5,617 nucleotides of DNA from DASYSA01 sp036003885. GTDB taxonomy: Bacteria > Acidobacteriota > Blastocatellia > UBA7656. Of this stretch, positions 1 to 5,140 are shown one piece after another. Under the pieces are notes generated by a model. That model was not told where the DNA came from. It did no database searches and was given only the letters and a program-made list of their open reading frames with translations. The position numbers and the translations under genes were made by a program. Positions within the stretch are counted from its first letter, which is position 1. Each line of letters starts with the position of its first letter. The stretch is taken from the NCBI GenBank assembly GCA_036003885.1, contig DASYSA010000088.1:1-5617 (forward strand), in the 5' to 3' direction.

Positions 1-1
1 C

Positions 2-373
2 TCGTTGCGCGTTGTCCCGTTCGCTGCTGGCGTGATGTGCTACGTGATCGGCCTCTGGCTCTTCTACCGGTCGCACGCTGATCTCGGTACGAATTGGTCG
101 ATCACTCTGGAGGTACGGGAGGGACATCGACTCATCACGCATGGCGTTTATCGCGGGGTCCGCCACCCGATGTACTCGGCGTTGGCTCTCTATTCCGTCG
201 GCCAGGCCCTCGTAATCCCGAACTGGGTGGCAGGCCTCTCGAACCTCGTCGCGTTCGCGGTCCTCTTTGCGCTTCGTGTCGGTGCCGAAGAGAAAATGAT
301 GGCCCAGCAGTTTGGCAACGAATACGCCACATACACAGCACGGACGAAGCGTCTTATTCCCCGCGTCTGGTAG
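2..373 (+). CDS. Isoprenylcysteine carboxyl methyltransferase-like membrane methyltransferase (5' partial)
   Basis: The reading frame is open to the left window edge, so the N-terminus is probably missing. The first possible start is a TTG at 5, which would give 122 residues, shorter than usual for this family (typically 150-220). Numbered from that TTG, the visible part has a hydrophobic helix (about 6-21), the conserved HGVYRGVRHPMY block (46-57), which matches the G-x-Y-R-x-x-R-H-P-x-Y signature of the ICMT/PEMT-type fold, a helical hairpin (about 59-91), then the paired glutamates E95-E96 and the terminal F-G-x-x-Y-x-x-Y-x-x-R-x-x-x-x-x-P block (103-119). In this family these elements form the SAM pocket at the membrane face. 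The substrate cannot be told from sequence; bacterial members methylate diverse small or lipid substrates and seldom prenyl-cysteine proteins. A possible attC-like half-site begins 13 bases after the stop. Family assignment is firm, specific function unknown. Confidence 0.86.
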   Translation, partial: SLRVVPFAAGVMCYVIGLWLFYRSHADLGTNWSITLEVREGHRLITHGVYRGVRHPMYSALALYSVGQALVIPNWVAGLSNLVAFAVLFALRVGAEEKMMAQQFGNEYATYTARTKRLIPRVW

Positions 374-386
374 ACGATGCTGGGCC

Positions 387-411
387 GGCTAACAAAACGT
401 TGCAGACGAAC
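387..411. repeat. Possible attC-like left half-site
   Basis: GGCTAAC (387-393) fits the RYYYAAC end of an integron attC site at 6 of 7 positions. The following bases, to about 411, resemble the left arms of the other palindromes in this window. No convincing right arm is visible before the next gene: the only candidate, GTTATGA at 454-460, overlaps the start codon of that gene and lacks a matching inner stem. It could be a truncated site, the scar of a deleted cassette end, or chance. Confidence 0.28.
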
Positions 412-445
412 TTATGGTATCAGCGATTCGAATAATCCATGCCGT

Positions 446-451
446 AGGAGG
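446..451 (+). promoter_or_regulatory. Shine-Dalgarno site of the small zinc-ribbon gene
   Basis: A perfect AGGAGG lies five bases before the ATG at 457. It is the main reason for believing that the 62-codon frame is translated and for choosing this start over the overlapping frame that starts at 485. Confidence 0.75.
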
Positions 452-456
452 ATGTT

Positions 457-645
457 ATGAAGGAATCTGAAAAAACATTCACGCATGCAAACTGCGGCGG
501 GAATGTACAACAAGACACAGAAAAACACCACTATGTATGTGATCGATGCCATGCTGAAGCAGAAGCTGTTGTTAGCTCTGCTGAGAAAGTTGAGGGAAGG
601 CCCGAAGAAGTTACACTCTGTAACCCACACGATGAATCCTTTTAA
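457..645 (+). CDS. Small zinc-ribbon-like protein (62 aa), function unknown
   Basis: This short gene has a perfect AGGAGG five bases upstream of its ATG. The 62-residue product has a possible metal site made of H10-x2-C13-G-G near the N-terminus and C28-x2-C31 after a 14-residue stretch, the layout of a small zinc ribbon; a further Cys is at 55. The rest is acidic and polar, with no signal peptide or membrane segment, so it is probably cytoplasmic. I do not recognise a named family. By hand count the gene is about 44% GC, well below the CPBP and propeller genes downstream, which suggests a separate origin. The spacing to its neighbours argues against an operon. Metal binding is inferred from residue spacing only; a structural role or nucleic-acid contact is possible but unproven. 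Confidence 0.68.
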   Translation: MKESEKTFTHANCGGNVQQDTEKHHYVCDRCHAEAEAVVSSAEKVEGRPEEVTLCNPHDESF

Positions 646-651
646 TTGTGG

Positions 652-760
652 CGTCGGGAAAGAGGACAAAGAGTAAACGAGAGAAGCTAGGGAGAAAGGG
701 CTACAGGGAAAGAAACGAACACAGAGTGAAATGAGAGGACGCAGAGCGAGATCGAAGCCG
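652..760. other. Purine-rich non-coding stretch
   Basis: After the zinc-ribbon stop codon the + strand becomes strongly purine-rich for about 100 bases, with many GAGA, AAAG and GAGAG runs and few pyrimidines. I see no ribosome binding site with an open frame in it on either strand. It fills most of the unusually long (140-base) gap between this gene and the palindrome at 786. It could be an untranslated tail, decayed coding sequence or a low-complexity spacer. Confidence 0.4.
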
Positions 761-785
761 AAGGGTTTGGTTCTTTGCAAGCAAC

Positions 786-876
786 GCCTAACACGCGATG
801 CAGCGGAGCGCGGCCAACCGATGCTTCGCTTGCCCCCAATGTCCCAGGCCGCGCCCTCCGATCTCTGCCGTTGGAC
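786..876. repeat. attC-like imperfect palindrome 1
   Basis: The left end GCCTAAC (786-792) is a full match to RYYYAAC and the right end GTTGGAC (870-876) a full match to GTTRRRY, the simple-site consensus of integron attC elements. The arms fold back on each other: 808-815 pairs perfectly with 847-854 (GCGCGGCC with GGCCGCGC), and CGGAG at 804-808 faces CTCCG at 856-860 with a two-base bulge. The total of 91 bases is within the known attC size range. If real, the recombination point would be between G870 and T871, and the following cassette would start 46 bases before the protease gene. It could instead be a dispersed palindromic repeat. Confidence 0.55.
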
Positions 877-916
877 GCTTGATCCACTGATGGGAATATC
901 CATCTGAGAGGTGTGA

Positions 917-2152
917 ATGAAAACAGCTATTCGCCTACCTCTGTGGGGTGTCCTCGTCGTACTAGCGCTCGGCACCTGCTTATTCACACCTTCGCACCAG
1001 GTTCCGTCTGCCACCAAAAGCCTGGTAACGATACCCGCCGACGTCACAGGTTATGGCCTCATCTTTGTTCGAACGCGGATCAATAACTCCGAGCCGCTGT
1101 GGTTCGCCCTGGATAGCGGTGCGAGTTTCCCCGTTGTCATTGACATCAGGCGGGCGAGGGACCTGGGGCTTAAACTCCAGGATAACCTCACGCTCGATGG
1201 AGGGGCGGGGGCGGCCACTTTTGAGGTTGCGATGACGAGAGGCGTTTCCGTCGACCTCGGCGGTTTGGAGCTCGCCGATCAGACCGCCGCCGTGTTTGCC
1301 CTCTCATCGTTAGAAGCTATTGCCGGCAGACCTCTGGACGGGCTAGTCGGGCGTGAACTGTTTAGCCGTTACGTGGTCGAAATCGATTATCTCGGCAATA
1401 AGATCAGCCTGTACGCCCCCCAGACTTACACCTACACAGGAGCCGGAGAGAGCATACCCCTTGCGCTCCGCGGTGACTATCTCTTCGTCCCCGCAAAGAT
1501 TGAGCTGCCCGGTCGCCCGCCGCTTGAGGGGCAATTCCTCCTTGATACGGGCGGTGGATTTGTGACTGCTATATTGAATGCCCCCTTCGCACGGTCGAGG
1601 GGTGTGCCCGCTCCCACTCAAAGGGCGGTCTTAGACCGCTCGCTATCAGGTCTCGGCGGCGAAATAAGATTACTCGTCAGCCGCGCGACATCCTTCGCGC
1701 TCGGGAAACTAGCGATCCGCGAGCCTGTAATCTACGCGTCTCAAGACAGAGGCGGAGCACTGGCGAGAGCTGACTTCGATGGCGTGATAGGTGGTGAAAT
1801 ACTGCGGAGATTCACCGTGATATTTGATTACCCAAGACGCCGGCTGATCCTGGAGCCAAATGCTCATTACGCCGAGCCTGTCGAGTACGACATGAGCGGT
1901 ATTAGGCTGCGTGCCGGGGGCGGCGATTTCAGAACTTTCAAAGTCTACCAGGTTCTTGAAAACTCGCCGGCGGCACACGCCGGTTTGCGTGAAGGCGATG
2001 TGCTCGCCGCCATTGACGGCGCTCCCGCATCAAGATTTTCGTTGGACGAAATCTATCAAATGTTGAAGCAGCAAGGCCGTGAGTATAAGCTAAGCGTCAG
2101 GCGCGGCAGCGAGACACTCTTTGTAATAATAAAGACTCAAAGGCTGATCTAA
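917..2152 (+). CDS. Secreted aspartyl protease with C-terminal PDZ domain
   Basis: The 411-residue product starts at an ATG five bases after GAGAGG (906-911). A hydrophobic export signal spans about residues 8-22; a Cys at 21 is preceded by LGT, a poor lipobox, so lipoprotein status is doubtful. Two pepsin/retropepsin-type lobes follow, each with an active-site motif: F-A-L-D66-S-G-A-S, and F-L-L-D210-T-G-G-G. Each lobe also ends in a matching block (DGLVGRELFSRY at 141-152 and DGVIGGEILRRF at 288-299), which shows internal duplication. Residues about 335-411 form a PDZ domain with the NSPAAHAGLREGDVLAAIDG core (349-368). With both catalytic aspartates present it is expected to be an active periplasmic or extracellular endopeptidase, the PDZ domain perhaps recognising substrate C-termini. 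Substrate unknown. It sits alone between two attC-like palindromes. Confidence 0.93.
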   Translation: MKTAIRLPLWGVLVVLALGTCLFTPSHQVPSATKSLVTIPADVTGYGLIFVRTRINNSEPLWFALDSGASFPVVIDIRRARDLGLKLQDNLTLDGGAGAATFEVAMTRGVSVDLGGLELADQTAAVFALSSLEAIAGRPLDGLVGRELFSRYVVEIDYLGNKISLYAPQTYTYTGAGESIPLALRGDYLFVPAKIELPGRPPLEGQFLLDTGGGFVTAILNAPFARSRGVPAPTQRAVLDRSLSGLGGEIRLLVSRATSFALGKLAIREPVIYASQDRGGALARADFDGVIGGEILRRFTVIFDYPRRRLILEPNAHYAEPVEYDMSGIRLRAGGGDFRTFKVYQVLENSPAAHAGLREGDVLAAIDGAPASRFSLDEIYQMLKQQGREYKLSVRRGSETLFVIIKTQRLI

Positions 2153-2160
2153 TCCGCGTC

Positions 2161-2251
2161 TAGCAACAAAGCGTGCGACCGGAGCCGCGCAAGCGAGTTT
2201 CGCATGGTTCTGAGAGTTACGCGCGCGGCCCGGTCATCCCAACCGTTCGAC
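2161..2251. repeat. attC-like imperfect palindrome 2
   Basis: It begins eight bases after the protease stop. The ends are TAGCAAC (2161-2167) and GTTCGAC (2245-2251); both keep the invariant AAC/GTT but deviate from consensus elsewhere. The inner stem is strong: 2177-2190 pairs with 2223-2235 over 13 base pairs, with a single unpaired A at 2183. Extrahelical bases in one arm are a hallmark of attC sites. The span from AAC to GTT is 83 bases, the same as in the palindrome at 786. The region 2178-2212 aligns without gaps to 4975-5009 in palindrome 4 (26 of 35 identical). Confidence 0.52.
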
Positions 2252-2300
2252 GGCGTGAATGGCGTCAGCAGAATCTCAACTATCGATTACGCGTCGCCGG

Positions 2301-2339
2301 TAGGGCTGACAGCAGCCTGCTCCTCTAGCCCTAAGGAGG
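2301..2339 (+). promoter_or_regulatory. Nested hairpin joined to a strong Shine-Dalgarno site
   Basis: TAGGGCT (2301-2307) and AGCCCTA (2327-2333) form a perfect 7-base inverted repeat, with a second one nested inside (AGCAG 2311-2315, CTGCT 2317-2321). Its last base is the first base of AAGGAGG (2333-2339), which lies six bases before the ATG at 2346. The fold could tune access to the ribosome binding site of the short ORF. The Shine-Dalgarno match is clear; a regulatory role for the hairpin is inference. Confidence 0.4.
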
Positions 2340-2345
2340 CTCTCA

Positions 2346-2486
2346 ATGAGACGATCTCTTATTCTTGCAGCGTTGACGATGATGTCAGGTTCCGGTTTCG
2401 CGCAGGTGCGGGGCCAGGCGACCGCGAGGCGGCCTCAACGGATCCTATCAAGAATTGTCTATCTGGGCGAAACACCCGCCGACTAA
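2346..2486 (+). CDS. Possible short exported peptide (46 aa) upstream of the CPBP protease
   Basis: This frame opens with an ATG six bases after a perfect AAGGAGG. It has a textbook export signal: positively charged start (MRRS), hydrophobic core (LILAALTMM) and a likely signal-peptidase site after GFA at residue 19. Cleavage would leave a 27-residue, arginine-rich peptide (five Arg, two acidic residues) ending GETPAD. The stop is 37 bases before the preferred start of the CPBP gene. I do not recognise the sequence. Two readings are open: a genuine small secreted peptide encoded with a membrane protease that might process or confer immunity to it, or the surviving 5' end of a secreted-protein gene whose remainder was lost when the CPBP gene was joined here. 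No continuation is visible in the other frames, and the frame itself meets another stop soon after. Confidence 0.42.
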   Translation: MRRSLILAALTMMSGSGFAQVRGQATARRPQRILSRIVYLGETPAD

Positions 2487-2523
2487 CGCAGGTCAGACAG
2501 ACGTTGATTCGGGTCCAAATCTC

Positions 2524-3330
2524 ATGGCTTCGCCGGTCCGCATTTACTTCATGCTCGCATTTGCCCTGACCTGGGGGATTGGTGGAATCGGGCTTCTAGT
2601 CGGCCTCTGGGTGCCGGAATCGCAGCCGCTCTCGACGTCAAGCCCGCTCTACTATCTGGCGGCGTACTCCGTCAGCCTCGCCGGAATCGCGATGACGGCG
2701 ATCTACGCAGGCCGGGGAAGCCTGCGACGCCTGGGTCAACGCCTGATCCCGTGGCAGTCTCCGCCACGCTGGTACCTGATCGTTGCCTTGGGCTACGCAG
2801 CGATCACGGGCATCGCGTTGCAGGTGGCGGCACTCTTTCACTCGACGCCAGCCGCCATTCGAAACTGGCCCGTGTTCTTCACCGGGCTGTTCCCTGCCAT
2901 TGTGAGAGATCCGGGGCCAATCGGCGAGGAGTTCGGCTGGCGCGGATTCGCGCTGCCGCGGTTGCTCGAGCGCTACTCACCCCTTAACGCGAGCCTAAGG
3001 CTTGGGCTCATCCATGCCGCCTGGCATCTGCCCCTGTTCTTTATCCCCGGCATGCCTCAAACACAGGCCTCATTTCCGCTATTCACGCTCGGCGTTGTCT
3101 CGATCGCGATCTTCGACACGGCGCTGTACCTGCGCACCGGCGCCAATCTGCTCCTTGCGATCCTCGTTCACCTGATGGCAAACGTCTACGGCGGTATCGC
3201 GCTCGACGCTCATGCGCTGAACTTCTTTTTCGCGGTGGAAGGCATCGCTGCTGCTTTGGTCGTGATCGTCGGAGGTTTGAGATCAACAGGACAGTTGGCT
3301 CCAATCACGTCCGACGGACCGGTTTTCTAG
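2524..3330 (+). CDS. CPBP-family intramembrane metal-independent (glutamic-type) endopeptidase
   Basis: The 268-residue polytopic membrane protein carries the three signature motifs of the CPBP (CAAX protease and bacteriocin-processing, formerly Abi) family. Numbered from the ATG at 2524 these are E135-E136-x3-R140 in GEEFGWRGF, H164-x3-H168 in LIHAAWHLPLFF, and H216-x3-N220 in LVHLMAN. Several hydrophobic helices flank them. The family cleaves substrates within or next to the membrane; known roles include prenyl-protein processing, bacteriocin immunity and peptide maturation, and the substrate here is unknown. The frame is open back to a TTG at 2455, but the ATG at 2524 is preferred because the added 23 residues are polar and the first helix starts right after it. 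No good Shine-Dalgarno precedes it, so translation may be coupled to the short ORF ending at 2486. Confidence 0.93.
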   Translation: MASPVRIYFMLAFALTWGIGGIGLLVGLWVPESQPLSTSSPLYYLAAYSVSLAGIAMTAIYAGRGSLRRLGQRLIPWQSPPRWYLIVALGYAAITGIALQVAALFHSTPAAIRNWPVFFTGLFPAIVRDPGPIGEEFGWRGFALPRLLERYSPLNASLRLGLIHAAWHLPLFFIPGMPQTQASFPLFTLGVVSIAIFDTALYLRTGANLLLAILVHLMANVYGGIALDAHALNFFFAVEGIAAALVVIVGGLRSTGQLAPITSDGPVF

Positions 3331-3356
3331 GTTTCTGTTCAAGAGTTTGGTCAGCC

Positions 3357-3429
3357 GGGTAACATCGGCTTGCCAGCCGACGGCAGCGAGTGGAATCATG
3401 TGACGCCGCGGCTGAAGGTCCGCTTAGCT
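3357..3429. repeat. attC-like imperfect palindrome 3 (degenerate ends)
   Basis: It starts 27 bases after the CPBP stop. The left end GGGTAAC (3357-3363) keeps AAC; the right end CTTAGCT (3423-3429) has CTT in place of the invariant GTT. The inner stem is clear: CAGCCG-A-CGGC (3374-3384) pairs with GCCGCGGCTG (3405-3414) over ten base pairs, with one unpaired A at 3380, the same arrangement as in the palindrome at 2161. At about 73 bases it is the shortest of the set. The changed right end suggests a decayed site or, less likely, an unrelated hairpin such as a terminator; no T-run follows it. Confidence 0.42.
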
Positions 3430-3431
3430 CC

Positions 3432-3448
3432 CTGGACAGTGTGTCCAG
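3432..3448. promoter_or_regulatory. Perfect 7-3-7 palindrome upstream of the propeller gene
   Basis: CTGGACA (3432-3438), a GTG centre and TGTCCAG (3442-3448) form a perfect inverted repeat 67 bases before the ATG at 3516. The length and symmetry fit either an operator for a dimeric repressor or a short RNA hairpin. The following bases are only mildly T-rich, so a rho-independent terminator is not convincing. It lies just outside the palindrome ending at 3429 and is not part of its stem. Function is inference. Confidence 0.38.
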
Positions 3449-3515
3449 ATTTGCGCTTTGCCAGATTCTCGAAGAAGCCAGCAACCCGCTTGATGTATCA
3501 GGAGGCCCAATCTCT

Positions 3516-4931
3516 ATGAACCGCTCATTCGTTTTCGTTGTGTCCTGTCTGGTGTTAATCGTCACCGCTGGCCGCGCCGACGCGCAGTGGGCGCGGTTTC
3601 GCGGGCCCAACGGGTCTGGTGTCGATTTATCGGTGGGGTATCCCGTCGAGTTTTCGCCTACCAGGAACATGGCGTGGAAGGCGTCGGTGCCCTACGGGCA
3701 GTCGTCACCGGTCGTGATGGGCACCCGGCTCTACGGCACCGCCAGCGAAGGCGACCGCTTGATCACGTTCTGCCTGGACACGCGGACCGGCCGGGAATTA
3801 TGGCGCCGGGAAGTCCCGCGCGAGCGGGTGCAGGCCGTATACAAAGCAAACGATCCGGCATCGCCAACCCCGGCGGCCGACGAGAGCGGCGTCGTGGCCT
3901 TCTTCCCTGAATTTGGATTGGTGTCGTACAACAACGACGGGCAAGTGCGTTGGACCTCCCGCCTCGGCCCCTTCAAGAACTTCTACGGAATGGCAGGTTC
4001 GCCAATCATCGACGGGGGCACGGTCGTGCTGGTATGCGACCAGCAGGCGGGGTCGTTTGTCATTGCGCTCGACCGCTCGACCGGGCGTCTGCGATGGAAG
4101 ACCCGCCGACCAGGCATGACGATTGGGTGGTCGACGCCCATGGTCTTTCGACCGGACGAGACGCGCGCGGACCTGATCGTGCTCGGCACGACGCGTCTCG
4201 ATGCCTACGACCTCGCGTCCGGGGCCCAGCGCTGGTGGCTGCCGGTGGCATCCACTGGTGCACTTGGCACGCCGTTGGCCCACGGTGACACCCTGATGAT
4301 CTCCACCCTTGGCAGCAATGAGCCGTTTATGCCGACCTTCGCCTCGGTGCTGTCGCAATACGACAAGGACAAGGACGGGCGCCTGTCCTTGCAGGAGTTT
4401 CGCGGTGATGCGGACCTTGGGGAGCACTTCGGCTGGATCGATGAGAACGACGACAAGTTCATCGTCGACCAGGAATGGAACAAGGCGCGGGCGTTGGGCA
4501 TTGGCGAGTGGGGGGCGATCGCCGTTCGCCCGGGCAACGCGCGAGGCCAGCTCGAACCGGGCGCGGTTCGCTGGCGCCTTCAGAAGAACCTCCCGTACAT
4601 TCCGGCGCCGCTGCTGTACCAGGGCGTGTACTACATGGTGAAAACCGGCGGCATCATCACCTCGCTTGACCCCGCGACCGGCCGCATTCTGAAGCAGGGC
4701 CGGAGCCCCGGCGCGCCGGGCGAGTACTATGCGTCACCCGTCGCCGCGGACGGTAAGGTATTCCTGGTGAATACGGAAGGCAAGATCACCGTTCTCAAAG
4801 CTGGTGCGGAGTGGGAGGTGCTCGCCGTCAACGACGTCGACGACGAGGTCAATGCAACGCCCGCCCTGAGCGATGGACGGGTCTACGTGCGGACGCGAGG
4901 CGCGTTGTACTGCTTCAGCACCCCGCGGTAG
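3516..4931 (+). CDS. Secreted PQQ-like beta-propeller protein with paired EF-hands
   Basis: The 471-residue product starts at the ATG at 3516, ten bases after AGGAGG (3500-3505). The frame is open to an ATG at 3390, but that extension would precede the export signal and overlap the palindrome, so it is rejected. A signal peptide spans residues 1-23 with an A-D-A cleavage site before Q24. The rest is PQQ/BamB-like blade repeats, e.g. LDTRTGRELW (87-96), LDRSTGRLRW (185-194), YDLASGAQRW (231-240) and LDPATGRI (384-391). Between blades lie two calcium-binding EF-hand loops: D283-x-D-x-D-G-x-L-S-x-x-E294, and D309-x-N-x-D-K-x-I-V-x-x-E320, where Lys replaces the usual Gly. The protein is expected in the periplasm or outside the cell. 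Whether it binds PQQ as an enzyme cannot be told; many relatives are structural or scaffold propellers. No dehydrogenase partner is nearby. Confidence 0.95.
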   Translation: MNRSFVFVVSCLVLIVTAGRADAQWARFRGPNGSGVDLSVGYPVEFSPTRNMAWKASVPYGQSSPVVMGTRLYGTASEGDRLITFCLDTRTGRELWRREVPRERVQAVYKANDPASPTPAADESGVVAFFPEFGLVSYNNDGQVRWTSRLGPFKNFYGMAGSPIIDGGTVVLVCDQQAGSFVIALDRSTGRLRWKTRRPGMTIGWSTPMVFRPDETRADLIVLGTTRLDAYDLASGAQRWWLPVASTGALGTPLAHGDTLMISTLGSNEPFMPTFASVLSQYDKDKDGRLSLQEFRGDADLGEHFGWIDENDDKFIVDQEWNKARALGIGEWGAIAVRPGNARGQLEPGAVRWRLQKNLPYIPAPLLYQGVYYMVKTGGIITSLDPATGRILKQGRSPGAPGEYYASPVAADGKVFLVNTEGKITVLKAGAEWEVLAVNDVDDEVNATPALSDGRVYVRTRGALYCFSTPR

Positions 4932-4954
4932 CTAAAGTATCTAAATTAGGCGCA

Positions 4955-5049
4955 ATCTAACAACAACACGTTCCACCGGAGGCGGCGAAGCAAGTTTCTT
5001 AGTGTTCTGGCAATGCCCTGCTCGCGGCCTCCTTTAAGGAGTGTTATGC
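4955..5049. repeat. attC-like imperfect palindrome 4
   Basis: It starts 23 bases after the propeller stop. The left end ATCTAAC (4955-4961) fully matches RYYYAAC; the right end GTTATGC (5043-5049) matches GTTRRRY at six of seven positions. GGAGGCGGCGA (4978-4988) pairs with TCGCGGCCTCC (5022-5032) at 10 of 11 positions. A small extra palindrome, CTCCTT-T-AAGGAG (5029-5041), sits in the right arm and could form a competing hairpin. Bases 4975-5009 align to 2178-2212 of palindrome 2 without gaps (26 of 35 identical), with ACCGGAG, AAGC-x-AGTTTC and GTTCTG in the same register, so the two copies share ancestry. Confidence 0.52.
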
Positions 5050-5126
5050 GCTGCGTCGCACACTGAGAGAGTCGCTACCTATTATTATGATCGATCCTGG
5101 TCGCCGAGATTAGCTGATACACTTAC

Positions 5127-5132
5127 GGCGGA
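5127..5132 (+). promoter_or_regulatory. Probable Shine-Dalgarno site of the LuxR-type gene
   Basis: GGCGGA, one mismatch from GGAGGA, lies eight bases before the GTG at 5141. It supports the GTG start. The only upstream in-frame ATG nearby (5087) runs into a TAG before reaching the gene. Confidence 0.45.
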
Positions 5133-5140
5133 CTAATCAC

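Noticed and set aside
974..979. Lipobox at Cys21 of the aspartyl protease
   Set aside because: The residue before Cys is Thr, which is unusual for signal peptidase II, so lipoprotein status was not claimed.
412..1047. Long minus-strand open frame (211 codons)
   Set aside because: It runs antisense across the zinc-ribbon gene, the purine-rich spacer, a palindrome and the protease start, has no recognisable domain, and its pyrimidine-rich template explains the lack of stops.
2455..2523. TTG-started extension of the CPBP protease
   Set aside because: The extra 23 residues are polar and unlike the family, and no ribosome site precedes the TTG.
2204..2569. Plus-strand frame of 121 codons between the protease and CPBP genes
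   Set aside because: It starts inside a palindrome, has no ribosome binding site or domain, and overlaps the better supported short ORF and the CPBP start in other frames.
3390..3515. Upstream ATG extension of the propeller gene
   Set aside because: It would put 42 residues ahead of a clear signal peptide, overlaps the palindrome and has no Shine-Dalgarno, whereas the ATG at 3516 has one.
3798..4427. Minus-strand open frame (209 codons) inside the propeller gene
   Set aside because: It is an antisense shadow of a GC-rich gene whose + strand frame has clear repeats, EF-hands and a signal peptide.
5029..5041. CTCCTTTAAGGAG as a rho-independent terminator of the propeller gene
   Set aside because: The stem is short with almost no loop, there is no T-run after it, and it is better explained as part of the right arm of the larger palindrome.
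5080..5085. TATTAT as a -10 box for the LuxR-type gene
   Set aside because: No reasonable -35 hexamer lies at 16-18 bases upstream; the AT-rich run alone is not enough.
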